From contig NZ_LAXJ01000003.1 in the NCBI RefSeq assembly GCF_001441615.1, positions 124,001 through 188,000 of the forward strand: a stretch of 64,000 bases of DNA, given 5' to 3'. This stretch comes from Roseovarius atlanticus. GTDB lineage: Bacteria > Pseudomonadota > Alphaproteobacteria > Rhodobacterales > Rhodobacteraceae. This document shows positions 17,856 to 26,260 of this stretch, in pieces (the first letter of the stretch is position 1; the number at the start of each line of letters is the position of its first letter). The notes beneath the pieces are model-generated. The model worked only from the letters and a program-made list of their open reading frames with translations. It did not search any database and was not told the origin of the DNA. Both the position numbers and the translations under genes were made by a program.

Positions 17856-18559
17856 TGCTGCTGAAGGTGCGGGGGCTTTCGAAATCCTTTGATGGGCTGC
17901 AGGCGGTGAGCGGCGTGGATTTCGACCTGCCGCAAGGCGAGGTGCGGGCGCTGATTGGGCCCAACGGGGCAGGCAAAACGACTTTGGTGGGGATGATCTG
18001 CGGGCGGATCGCGCCGACATCCGGGACGGTGACGTTCGACGGCGAGGACATCACGCGGTTGCCCGCGCACAAGCGCATCCTGAAGGGTATGGCCTATACG
18101 TTCCAGATCACCTCGATCTTTCCGCGTCTGCCGGTGCAGGAGAACGTGGCGCTGGCCGCGCGGCGGCGGTTGCAGGGCCGCGCGGTGGAGGCCGCCGCGG
18201 CGGAGGCGTTGGGACGTGTCGGGCTGAAAGCGCAGGCGGACGAGGACGCCGGGAACCTGAGTTATGGGCATCAGCGCCTGTTGGAGATCGCGATGGGTCT
18301 GGTGCAGGCGCCGCGCCTGCTGATCCTCGACGAGCCGACGCAGGGCCTGTCGGAGGGCGAGATCGAGGCGTTCAAGGCGTTGATCCGCGCGTTGGCAGGA
18401 GAAACGACGATCCTGCTGATCGAACACAACATGAAAGTGGTGATGGAGACCGCCGACACGGTGAGCGTGCTGAATTTCGGCGAGATGCTGGCCGAGGGCA
18501 CGCCGCAGCAGATCCACGAGAATGCCGATGTGCAGGCGGCCTATCTGGGGACGGGTTGA
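17855..18559 (+). CDS. Liv-family ABC transporter ATP-binding protein (LivG-like)
   Basis: The 234-residue ATPase has Walker A GPNGAGKTT (35-43), the signature LSYGHQRLLEIA (a family-typical variant of LSGGQ), Walker B LLILDEPTQGLS and the switch histidine in LLIEHNMKVVM. It powers import through the two permeases from the cytoplasmic face. ATG 17855 is chosen because it overlaps the livM-like stop (TGATG); a GTG at 17837 would lie inside the upstream gene. It overlaps the next gene in the same way. Confidence 0.94.
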   Translation: MLLKVRGLSKSFDGLQAVSGVDFDLPQGEVRALIGPNGAGKTTLVGMICGRIAPTSGTVTFDGEDITRLPAHKRILKGMAYTFQITSIFPRLPVQENVALAARRRLQGRAVEAAAAEALGRVGLKAQADEDAGNLSYGHQRLLEIAMGLVQAPRLLILDEPTQGLSEGEIEAFKALIRALAGETTILLIEHNMKVVMETADTVSVLNFGEMLAEGTPQQIHENADVQAAYLGTG

Positions 18560-19254
18560 TGCTGGAACTGCACGGGGTCAATTCGGGGTATGGCGCGGCG
18601 CAGGTGCTGCGCGACCTGTCGCTGCGGGTCGAGGCGGGCGAGATCCTGTGCCTGCTGGGCCGCAATGGCGCGGGCAAGACGACCACGATGCAGACGATCA
18701 TGGGCCTGTTGCCGCTGATGTCGGGGCGGATCACGCTGGACGGGCAGGATATCGGCAGCCTGCCCCCGCACGAGGTGCCGCGCGCCGGGATCGGGTACAT
18801 CCCGCAGGGGCGGCGGCTGTTCGCGGGCCTCAGCGTGGCGCAGAACCTGGAGATCGGCTTGCAGGTGCGCGGCGCGGGCAAGGATGTGCTGGAGGAGGTG
18901 CTGGACCTCTTTCCCCGGTTGCGGGAGCGGATGGATCAGCCCGCGCAAACCCTGTCTGGCGGGGAGCAGCAGATGCTGGCCACGGCGCGGGCGTTGTGCA
19001 TTCAGCCCAAGGCGCTACTGCTCGACGAGCCGACCGAGGGGCTGCAACCCTCGATGATCGAGGCGATCCGGCGGGTCATCGTGAAGATGCGCAAACAGGG
19101 CGTGGCGATCCTGTTGGTGGAACAGCGGGTGGACGCGGTTCTGTCAGTCGCGGACCGGGTGGCGTTTATCGAGAACGGGCGCAACGGCGAAGTCCTTAGC
19201 GCGGAGGCGCTGCGGCAGGATCATTCAATCGTGGATCGCTATGTGGGCGTGTGA
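18559..19254 (+). CDS. Liv-family ABC transporter ATP-binding protein (LivF-like)
   Basis: The 231-residue ATPase has Walker A GRNGAGKTT (34-42), signature LSGGEQQMLATARAL, Walker B ALLLDEPTEGLQPS and the H-loop LLVEQRVDAVL. The GYIPQGRRLFAGLSVAQNL segment is typical of LivF proteins. It forms the second half of the nucleotide-binding dimer with the preceding gene product. It starts at the overlapping ATG (TGATG, 18557-18561) and is followed 57 bp later by the molybdenum hydroxylase genes on the same strand. Confidence 0.94.
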   Translation: MLELHGVNSGYGAAQVLRDLSLRVEAGEILCLLGRNGAGKTTTMQTIMGLLPLMSGRITLDGQDIGSLPPHEVPRAGIGYIPQGRRLFAGLSVAQNLEIGLQVRGAGKDVLEEVLDLFPRLRERMDQPAQTLSGGEQQMLATARALCIQPKALLLDEPTEGLQPSMIEAIRRVIVKMRKQGVAILLVEQRVDAVLSVADRVAFIENGRNGEVLSAEALRQDHSIVDRYVGV

Positions 19255-19311
19255 GTTGACAGGACGAAAGGACGCGTCGCACGATATTCGCAGCCCGACA
19301 CGGAGAGCGGC

Positions 19312-20163
19312 GTGACCGGATACACACGGCCCGAAACCCTGGACGATGCGCTGGCGCTGCTGGCGCAGACAGGCGGACGCGTGGCGGCGGGGTGTACCGA
19401 CCTTTTTCCGGCCACTGGTGCGCGGGCCTTGCAGGGGCCGGTGGTGGATATCACAGGGCTGGCCGGTTTGCGCGGGGTCTCAGTGACCGATGACGGGCTG
19501 CGGATCGGGGCGGCGACGACATGGACGGATATCCTGAGAGCGGATCTGCCGCCGGCCTGTGACATGCTGAAACAAGCGGCGCGGGAGGTGGGGTCGAGCC
19601 AGATCCAGAACGCGGGAACGATTTCGGGCAACCTTTGCAACGCGTCGCCCGCGGCGGACGGGGTGCCGTGCCTGCTGGCGCTAGATGCAGAGGTGGAGCT
19701 GGCCTCGGCGCAGGGTGCGCGGCGATTGGCGTTGCAGGACTTCATCATCGGACCGCGGCGCACGGCGCTGGCACCCGGCGAGATGGTGACGGGTGTTCAC
19801 GTGCCGCAATCGGCGCTGGAGGGATGGTCGCGTTTCCTCAAGCTGGGCGCAAGGCGGTACCTGGTGATTTCCATCGCCATGGTGGCGGTGCGGCTGGTGG
19901 TGGACAAGGGGCGCGTCAGCGATGCGGCGCTGGCCGTGGGGGCCTGTAGCGCGGTGGCCACGCGGCTGGCCGAGGTGGAGGCCGCGATGATCGGCTGTGT
20001 GGCAGACCATACGCTGGCGGATGCCATTTCCGGCAATGCGGTCTGCGCGGCCCTGTCGCCACTGGACGATATCAGGGCGACGGCTGACTATCGCGGCCAC
20101 GCGGCGACGGAACTGTTGCGCAGGGCGGTGGCAGATGTGGTGGGTGCAGAGGCGTCGCCATGA
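19312..20163 (+). CDS. Molybdenum hydroxylase FAD-binding subunit (CoxM/XdhB-like)
   Basis: The 283-residue protein is the medium, FAD-carrying subunit of a xanthine dehydrogenase-family enzyme. AAGCTDLFP (25-33) and AGTISGNLCNASPAAD (101-116) match the two flavin-binding motifs of the vanillyl-alcohol-oxidase/CoxM fold. The C-terminal third matches the CO_deh_flav_C domain. It passes electrons from the [2Fe-2S] clusters to the final acceptor. It starts with GTG. Its stop overlaps the start of the fused catalytic subunit (ATGA at 20160), so the two are made together. Confidence 0.9.
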   Translation: MTGYTRPETLDDALALLAQTGGRVAAGCTDLFPATGARALQGPVVDITGLAGLRGVSVTDDGLRIGAATTWTDILRADLPPACDMLKQAAREVGSSQIQNAGTISGNLCNASPAADGVPCLLALDAEVELASAQGARRLALQDFIIGPRRTALAPGEMVTGVHVPQSALEGWSRFLKLGARRYLVISIAMVAVRLVVDKGRVSDAALAVGACSAVATRLAEVEAAMIGCVADHTLADAISGNAVCAALSPLDDIRATADYRGHAATELLRRAVADVVGAEASP

Positions 20164-22850
20164 ACCGACTGATGGACACCTGCACGCTGACGGTGAACGG
20201 GCAGCGCCACGTGCTGCCCGCCGATCCGGCGCGGCGGGTGTCGGAAGTTCTACGCGACGGTTTGGGGCTGCGCGGGACCAAGGTGGGCTGTGACGCAGGC
20301 GATTGCGGGGCGTGCACCGTGCTGCTGGACGGGGCCCCGGCCTGTGCCTGCCTGACGCCGCTGGGGCAGGCCGAGGGACGCCGGATCGAGACCATCGAGG
20401 GGCAGGCGCATACGCCGTTGCAACAGGCCTTTCTGCGGCACGGGGCGGCGCAATGCGGAATCTGCACGCCCGGCATGGTGATGACGGCGGAAGCGTTCCT
20501 GCGCCGGACGCCCGAGCCAACCCGGGCGGAGGCCGAGGAGGCGTTGGGCGGCGTGCTGTGCCGGTGCACGGGGTACACCAAGATCATCGACGCCGTTCTG
20601 GATGCGGCCCCCGGCGGCGTGGCAGAGATGCCCGAAGTCGGGCAGGCCGTGGGCGCGGCCGTGGCGCGGCTGGATGGTGCCGCGAAGGTGGACGGGACCG
20701 AGGCCTATGGCGCGGACCACGTGCCGGACGGTGCTTTGCTGGTGCGGGCGGTGCGCGCGACATACGCTCCCGTATCCTTTGCTTTCGGTGACCTGCAAGA
20801 CTGGGCCGCCGCGCGGGGCGTGTGGGTCTTCACGGCTCTGGATATCGGCGGCACCAACCGCTTTGGCGTGATCCCGGCATTCCGGGATCAGCCTGCGCTG
20901 GCGGAGGACCGGGCGCGGCTGGCAGGGGAGGCGGTGGCGCTGGTCGCGGGTGAGCCTTCGGTGGTCGAGGCGTTGGACTTGTCGAACTTTCCGATCACGT
21001 GGCGCGAGGACCCGGCGGACCGGCCCGTGCATGACGCGAAGCCCGACAACCTGTTGATCGCCGGCAAGGTTCGGCGGGGCGCGGCGCGGCAGGCGATGCA
21101 AGGTGCCGCCGTCACTGTCAGCGGCGCGATGCAGACAGGCTATGTCGAGCACGCCTATATCGAGCCCGAGGCGGGTGTCGCCTGGATGGACGGCAAGACA
21201 CTGGTGATCCGGGCCTGCACGCAGGCGCCGATCATGGACCGCGACGACACCGCCGCCGTTCTGGGCTTGCCGCCAGAGGCCGTGCGGATCATTCCGGCGG
21301 CGACGGGTGGCGGTTTTGGATCGAAGCTGGACGTGTCTTTGCAGCCGCTGGTCGGTCTGGTGGCGCTGAAGACCGGGCAGCCGGCGCGGATGGTTTACAG
21401 CCGGGCCGAGAGCATGGCCTCGACCACCAAGCGGCATCCGTCGGACATGCGCTGCACCCTTGGGGCCGATGCCGATGGGCGGATCGTCGCGATGGAGTTT
21501 GACGGGGATTTCAATACGGGGGCGTATGCAAGCTGGGGGCCGACCGTGGCGGGGCGCGTGCCGGTCCACGCCTCAGGGCCCTACTTTATCCCGAATTATC
21601 ACGCCGAGGCGCGGGCGAATTACAGCTATCAGCCGATCTCGGGCGCGTTCCGGGGGTTCGGCGTGCCGCAGGCGGCGATCATGCAGGAGACGCTGTTCGA
21701 CGATCTGGCGGGCAAGCTGGGCATGGACCGGCTGCAATTTCGCAAGCTGAACGCCTTGCGCGACGGGCAGGCGACGGTCTGTGGCCAGACGCTTTATGGC
21801 GTGGGGATCAAGGCGTGTGTGGAGGCGCTGGAGGGGCCTTGGGCTGACGCGCTCAAGCGGGCCGAGGCGGCCAATGCCACCGGTGGGACCGTCCGCCATG
21901 GGGTTGGCATCGCGTCCTGTTGGTATGGCTGCGGGAATACGGCCATTGCGAACCCGTCGACCATTCGGATCGGATTGACGCGCGACGGACGGTTGTGCCT
22001 GCACCAGGGCGCGGTGGATATCGGGCAGGGGTCGAACACGGTGATCCCGCAGATCGCGGCAGATGCGCTGGGCCTGCCACTGGCGCAGTTCGAGATCATC
22101 GGGGCGGATACTGCGCTGACGCCGGATTGCGGGAAAACGTCCGGGTCGAGGCAGACGTATGTCACAGGCAGCGCGGCGTTGCGGGCCGCTCAGGCGCTGC
22201 GGGCGCTGATCCTGAAGCAGACGAATATGGGGCCGGAGGCGGTTCTGACCCTTGAGGGCGCGGTGCTGCGTGTGAGCGACGGCGCTCGGGAGCAAGTGAT
22301 TGATCTGGCGGTGCTTTCCGAGCAGGCGCATGGCTATGTGCTGTGCGCCGAGGAAAGCTATGATCCGCCCACGCAGCCCCTGGACGAGGACGGGCAGGGT
22401 GTTCCCTATGCCGTCTATGGCTATGGCGTACAGTTGGTTGAATTGTCGGTGGATATGGGCCTTGGCACGGTGAAGGTGAACAAGATTACCGCGGCGCATG
22501 ATCTGGGCCGGGTGATCAACCCGCAGCTGGCCGAAGGGCAGGTCGAGGGCGGGATCGCGCAGGGCCTGGGATTGGCGCTGATGGAGGAATTCATTCCGGG
22601 GCGGACGGAAAACCTGCACGATTACCTGATCCCGACAACAGGCGACATGCCCGAGATCGAGACGATTTTTCTGGAGGTGCCGGACCCGGAGGGTCCGATG
22701 GGGGCTAAGGGGCTTGGGGAGCATGTGTTGATCCCGACCGCGCCCGCGATATTGAACGCGATCCGGGATGCGACCGGGGCGCTGGTCACACGCCTGCCCG
22801 CGTTGCCGCATCGCGTACTGGCGGCGATCCGGGAGGCCGGGCATGGCTGA
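20160..22850 (+). CDS. Molybdenum hydroxylase: fused [2Fe-2S] and molybdopterin-binding subunits
   Basis: The 896-residue protein joins what are usually two subunits. Residues 1-150 are the small iron-sulphur subunit: Cys44, 49, 52 and 64 form the plant-type cluster, and Cys99, 102, 134 and 136 form the second cluster. Residues from about 160 onward are the large catalytic subunit (FGSKLDVSLQP, SGAFRGFGVPQAA, and a C-terminal GAKGLGEHV carrying the catalytic Glu). Such enzymes hydroxylate N-heterocycles or aldehydes with water-derived oxygen. The 6-hydroxynicotinate reductase-like gene overlapping its 3' end points to a pyridine- or other N-heterocycle carboxylate rather than xanthine. A separate FAD subunit is encoded just upstream. 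Confidence 0.9.
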   Translation: MNRLMDTCTLTVNGQRHVLPADPARRVSEVLRDGLGLRGTKVGCDAGDCGACTVLLDGAPACACLTPLGQAEGRRIETIEGQAHTPLQQAFLRHGAAQCGICTPGMVMTAEAFLRRTPEPTRAEAEEALGGVLCRCTGYTKIIDAVLDAAPGGVAEMPEVGQAVGAAVARLDGAAKVDGTEAYGADHVPDGALLVRAVRATYAPVSFAFGDLQDWAAARGVWVFTALDIGGTNRFGVIPAFRDQPALAEDRARLAGEAVALVAGEPSVVEALDLSNFPITWREDPADRPVHDAKPDNLLIAGKVRRGAARQAMQGAAVTVSGAMQTGYVEHAYIEPEAGVAWMDGKTLVIRACTQAPIMDRDDTAAVLGLPPEAVRIIPAATGGGFGSKLDVSLQPLVGLVALKTGQPARMVYSRAESMASTTKRHPSDMRCTLGADADGRIVAMEFDGDFNTGAYASWGPTVAGRVPVHASGPYFIPNYHAEARANYSYQPISGAFRGFGVPQAAIMQETLFDDLAGKLGMDRLQFRKLNALRDGQATVCGQTLYGVGIKACVEALEGPWADALKRAEAANATGGTVRHGVGIASCWYGCGNTAIANPSTIRIGLTRDGRLCLHQGAVDIGQGSNTVIPQIAADALGLPLAQFEIIGADTALTPDCGKTSGSRQTYVTGSAALRAAQALRALILKQTNMGPEAVLTLEGAVLRVSDGAREQVIDLAVLSEQAHGYVLCAEESYDPPTQPLDEDGQGVPYAVYGYGVQLVELSVDMGLGTVKVNKITAAHDLGRVINPQLAEGQVEGGIAQGLGLALMEEFIPGRTENLHDYLIPTTGDMPEIETIFLEVPDPEGPMGAKGLGEHVLIPTAPAILNAIRDATGALVTRLPALPHRVLAAIREAGHG

Positions 22851-24282
22851 GCGCGAGCGCGAGGAGAAGATCCGCTGCGATGCCTGCCCGGTGATGTGCT
22901 ATATCGCGCCGGGCAAGATCGGGGCGTGCGATCGCTATGCCAACGAGGATGGCCGGATCGTGCGCTGTGATCCGCTGACCATACTTGACCGTAGGGTTGC
23001 CAAGGGCGATGCGGTGAAGCCGTTCCTTGGGCCTGAATGGGACGGTGAGGTTCTGGGCGGCGAGGAGGTGTTCGTCAGCGGCGTTGGGGCAGGCACGACC
23101 TATCCCGATTACAAGCCTGCGCCGTTCATCGTCAGCCGCGAGGTCGAGGGCGCGGATTTCGTCACCGTGGTGACCGAGGCGATCTATTCCTATTGCGGCG
23201 TGAAGGTGAAGATCGACACCGACCGGCATCTTGGCCACGAGACCGCCACCGTACGCAGCCAAGGCGAGGCGGTAGGGCATGTGACCACGTCCGAATATGG
23301 CTCGCAAATGCTGTCCTTGGGCGGGGTGGATCACCTGACCGGCGGCGACAAGGCCGAGGGGCGCGCGACCTGCGATGCGCTGCTGCGGCTGTGCAACCGT
23401 GAGGCTGTAGAGCTGGAGATAGACGATGGCGCGACGGTGGTGGTGCAGGCGGGGAAGGCCCCCGTTGTCAACGGTCAGCGCGAGGAGCGGATGCGCGTCG
23501 GCTGTGGGTCGGCCACTATCGGGATGTTTGCCAGCCAGTGGCACGGGCTGGTGGACGAGGTGGTCGTGGTGGACGACCACATCACCGGCGTGGTCAGCGA
23601 ACACCAGGCGGGAAAGGTGCTGGGCTGGCCCGATACCGGCATCCGGATCAAGGGGCGTCGGTCGACTCCGGGGCGATATTTCAAGGTGGCCGAGCCGGGA
23701 CAGGGCTGGGGCGGCACCGATCTGGACGATCCGCTGGCGATATTGAACCCGTGGCTGGAAAAGAAGGGCGCGCGGCCGGGGCTGACCCTGTTGATGGTCA
23801 GCACGACGGGAGAGCATCACGGGTATTACGTGCTGGATGACGACTTGCAGCCGTGTGAGGCGGAGTTGCCGGAGGCGTTGAGGCCTTCGGTGGACCTGAT
23901 TGCCGAGAATTGCGAGCCGGCGCTTTGCACGGTGATGTTCCAGGCGGGCGCGGGCGGGTCGCTGCGGTCGGGTGTGACGCAGAACCCGGTAAAGCTGACC
24001 CGGTCTGTGCAGGCGTTGAAGACGCGGGTGACCTGTGGCGGGGCGCCGGCCTTCGTGTGGCCCGGAGGCGGGATCACGTTGATGGTGGACGTGCTGAAGA
24101 TGCCCGAAGGATCGTTCGGGCACGTGCCGACGCCCGCGCTTGTGGCGCCGCTGGAGTTCACCCTGAGCCGCGAGGATTACCGGGCGCTGGGTGGGCATGA
24201 CGCGGCGGTGCGGACGGTGCGGGATATCTTGGAACATGGTGGCGAGTACGGCAGCGCTGTCCGCGTGCTGGAGGGCGAGTGA
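22843..24282 (+). CDS. 6-hydroxynicotinate reductase-like iron-sulphur protein
   Basis: The 479-residue cytoplasmic protein matches my recollection of proteins annotated as 6-hydroxynicotinate reductase, an enzyme of anaerobic nicotinate fermentation that reduces the pyridinone ring. The N-terminus has a [4Fe-4S] pattern, Cys12-x2-Cys15-x3-Cys19-x9-Cys29. Long conserved-looking stretches follow (EVFVSGVGAGTTYPDYKPAPFIV, TEAIYSYCGVKVKIDTDRHLGHE, RRSTPGRYFKVAEPG, TRVTCGGAPAFVWPGGGITLMVDV). ATG 22843 is chosen because it overlaps the hydroxylase stop and keeps the Cys motif intact. The overlap with the molybdenum hydroxylase makes a hydroxylate-then-reduce route likely. In an aerobic roseobacter the true substrate may differ. 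Confidence 0.75.
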   Translation: MAEREREEKIRCDACPVMCYIAPGKIGACDRYANEDGRIVRCDPLTILDRRVAKGDAVKPFLGPEWDGEVLGGEEVFVSGVGAGTTYPDYKPAPFIVSREVEGADFVTVVTEAIYSYCGVKVKIDTDRHLGHETATVRSQGEAVGHVTTSEYGSQMLSLGGVDHLTGGDKAEGRATCDALLRLCNREAVELEIDDGATVVVQAGKAPVVNGQREERMRVGCGSATIGMFASQWHGLVDEVVVVDDHITGVVSEHQAGKVLGWPDTGIRIKGRRSTPGRYFKVAEPGQGWGGTDLDDPLAILNPWLEKKGARPGLTLLMVSTTGEHHGYYVLDDDLQPCEAELPEALRPSVDLIAENCEPALCTVMFQAGAGGSLRSGVTQNPVKLTRSVQALKTRVTCGGAPAFVWPGGGITLMVDVLKMPEGSFGHVPTPALVAPLEFTLSREDYRALGGHDAAVRTVRDILEHGGEYGSAVRVLEGE

Positions 24283-25124
24283 TGCGAGGGGCGCAGGCGA
24301 ACTGGTTGTCGGATGGGCGGCGGCTGCACCTGCACCACGGTCCGATCGACATGATCGTGGGCATCGAAGGCGCGGGGCAGGATGCGGCGTTTCAGAGAGC
24401 GGCGGCGCGGTTCGGGACGCTACTGGAGGAGTTGGTGGCGGAGTTGCCGCGCCTGCGCAGCCACTATGCCGGGGCCGTCGAAGGAGAGACGGCGCGGCGC
24501 ATGGTCGAGGCGGTGCGGCCCTTTACGCCGGAGTTCATCACGCCGATGGCTGCCGTGGCGGGGGCTGGGGCGGAGACGATATTGCGCGCGGTGCTGGACG
24601 GGCCGGGCATACGCAAGGCGTATGTGAACAACGGCGGGGATGTGGCCTTTCACATCGGGGCGGGCGAGGTCATGCGGGCGGCGCTTGCCAGCCCGGTGCC
24701 GGGGCATGTGACGTTGCAGCATGGCGATCCGGTGCGCGGCGTGGCGACCTCGGGCGCGGGCGGGCGGAGTCACTCGCTGGGGATTGCCGACGCGGTGACA
24801 GTACTGGCGAGCGGCGCGGCGATGTCAGATGCCGCCGCGACGATGATTGCCAACGCCGTGGACCTGCCGGGGCATCCGGCGATTGACCGCGTTCCGGCCT
24901 GTGAGCTGTCGCCGGACAGCGACCTTGGGCCGCGCGCGGTGACGCGGACGGTCGGTGCGCTGACCGCCGGCGAAGTGGCCGAAGCGCTGGACGCCGGGCG
25001 CGTCTATGCGGACAGGTTGGTGGCGCGGGGTATGGTCCATGCCGCCTGCCTGAGCCTGCGGGGTCAGTGCGTGAGCGTCGGCGAGAGTTTCATGATCGAA
25101 GAAAGAGACCCTGAACATGCCTGA
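24282..25124 (+). CDS. UPF0280 family protein (ApbE superfamily)
   Basis: The 280-residue protein matches the UPF0280 family: QANWLSDGRRLHLHHGPIDMIVGIEG at the N-terminus, VRPFTPEFITPMAAVAGAGAETIL, and the GGRSHSLGIADAVTVLASGAAMSDAAATMIANAVD block. UPF0280 proteins are structural relatives of ApbE, which attaches FMN covalently to Thr/Ser of target proteins, but their own reaction is not established. ATG 24282 overlaps the previous stop (GTGATG); it overlaps the next gene by 8 bases. Placed between the Fe-S reductase and the PF06684 protein, it may help mature or assist one of these enzymes. That is inference. Confidence 0.85.
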   Translation: MRGAQANWLSDGRRLHLHHGPIDMIVGIEGAGQDAAFQRAAARFGTLLEELVAELPRLRSHYAGAVEGETARRMVEAVRPFTPEFITPMAAVAGAGAETILRAVLDGPGIRKAYVNNGGDVAFHIGAGEVMRAALASPVPGHVTLQHGDPVRGVATSGAGGRSHSLGIADAVTVLASGAAMSDAAATMIANAVDLPGHPAIDRVPACELSPDSDLGPRAVTRTVGALTAGEVAEALDAGRVYADRLVARGMVHAACLSLRGQCVSVGESFMIEERDPEHA

Positions 25125-25698
25125 TTTCACGCTGCGCAAGACCGCACTTTTTGTCGAGGAGATCCACCATGATGGCGGGCCTGCGGTAGAGAAGCCCCGT
25201 CGCCGGGCCGCGATGGCGGCGTTGGTGAAGAACCCCTTCGCGGGGACCTATGCCGAGGATTTGCAATCGGCGATGGACGACCTGAAGCCGCTGGGGCTGA
25301 TGATGACCGACCGGCTGATCGAGGCGATGGGCGGTCTGGACGGGATCGACGGCTATGGCAAGGCCGCCATGGCGGGCGAGGCCGGCGAGCTGGAGCATAC
25401 CGCGCTCTGGCATGTGCCGGGCGGCTATGCGATGCGCGCGCGGCTGGGCGAAGCCAAGGCCATCGTGCCGTCCTCGATGAAGCAGGGCGGGCCGGGCACC
25501 CGGATCGATGTACCGCTGGGCCATATCAACGCCGCCTATGTGCGCAGCCATTTTGACGGGATGGAAGTGGGCCTGCCAGATGGGCCGCGGGCGGATGAGC
25601 TGCTCTTTGTGCTGGCGATGAGCCGGGGCGGGCGCATCCACGACCGGATGGGCGGGTTGACGGTGGACGAGGTGAAGGGCGAGGACGGGCTGCGTTGA
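25117..25698 (+). CDS. Amino acid synthesis family protein (PF06684-type)
   Basis: The 193-residue protein matches the family labelled 'amino acid synthesis' (DUF1185-related): TLRKTALFVEEIHHDGG at the start, RRAAMAALVKNPFAGTYAEDL, YGKAAMAGEAGELEHTALWHVPGGYAMR and PLGHINAAYVRSHFDGMEVGLPDGPRADELLFVLAMSRGGRIHDRMGGL. Biochemical function is not firmly known, but family genes recur beside heterocycle- and amide-degrading enzymes, so a ring-opening or hydrolytic step is plausible. It is the last gene of the cluster, overlaps UPF0280 by 8 bases, and is followed by repeat-rich non-coding DNA. Confidence 0.8.
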   Translation: MPDFTLRKTALFVEEIHHDGGPAVEKPRRRAAMAALVKNPFAGTYAEDLQSAMDDLKPLGLMMTDRLIEAMGGLDGIDGYGKAAMAGEAGELEHTALWHVPGGYAMRARLGEAKAIVPSSMKQGGPGTRIDVPLGHINAAYVRSHFDGMEVGLPDGPRADELLFVLAMSRGGRIHDRMGGLTVDEVKGEDGLR

Positions 25699-25707
25699 AC
25701 GTATTGG

Positions 25708-25772
25708 GGGCTTGCCCCCGTCCCGGGCAGGCCCGGGCCTCCCCCAGGATATTTCTGGCCAGAGGAAAAGGG
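25708..25772. repeat. Intergenic repeat, GGGATATTT family, copy 2
   Basis: Two hairpins (GGGGG-CTTG-CCCCC and CCCGGGC-AG-GCCCGGG) are followed by the block AGGATATTTCTGGCCAGAGG (25746-25765). The block aligns with 13171-13190. It begins 10 bp past the stop of the catabolic cluster, so the hairpins may help end that transcript. Confidence 0.55.
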
Positions 25773-25935
25773 GGGCGTCTGCGCGGGCAAGCTCCGTACA
25801 AGATATGTTGGAGGACCATGTACGAATCTCAACGCAATAAAGTTCCAAACAGGCCAGTGGTCTCGCGGAAATATGCGGGGCGGTTTCATCATCCCGGACG
25901 TCGGCTATGCGGACGAATTTGGCGTTCACGACGGA
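25773..25935. other. Non-coding stretch without a recognised gene
   Basis: This part of the 562-bp gap between the catabolic cluster and the ABC exporter holds no frame with a believable start and ribosome-binding site. It is less G+C-rich than the flanking genes. I see no tRNA, riboswitch or mobile-element gene; it leads into the inverted-repeat element at 25936. Confidence 0.4.
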
Positions 25936-26071
25936 GGCGATCGTCAGCCCCTGGGGTGGCGACCCGACGGCAATTCTGAAGCACTTTATGCCTGCCGGAA
26001 ACATCCCCAGAATGATCGGTGCGCCTAGCCCCCGCCATATCGCCAGCCCAAGGGAGGGGCTGACGATCGCC
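25936..26071. repeat. Inverted-repeat intergenic element, copy C
   Basis: The ends GGCGATCGTCAGCCCCTGGG (25936-25955) and the complementary AGGGGCTGACGATCGCC (26055-26071) form imperfect terminal inverted repeats of roughly 26-31 bp. The interior GGTGGCGACCCGACGG and GCACTTTAT aligns with the element at 50563-50706 (GGTGGCGACCTGACGG, GCACTTTAT). It is a divergent third member of that family. No coding potential was seen inside. Confidence 0.6.
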
Positions 26072-26260
26072 GGGCCGCTTCGCGGCTGTTAACCGGCTGG
26101 GGGCGCGACATCAGTCTCTTGCAAGGACTTGAAGCAGACCTTCGCCATTTTGATGGTCGCGATCATCGATGCGTCCGGTATGGGGCTTGCGCGGGGGGCT
26201 GACCTTTGGTGACGAAGCCTCTATAGGCGTCGGGTGAGAAGTGATCGGATTGCACCTGAC

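Noticed and set aside
25699..26260. Small plus-strand frames in the gap before the ABC exporter
   Set aside because: They cross repeat elements, have no ribosome-binding site and no recognisable product.
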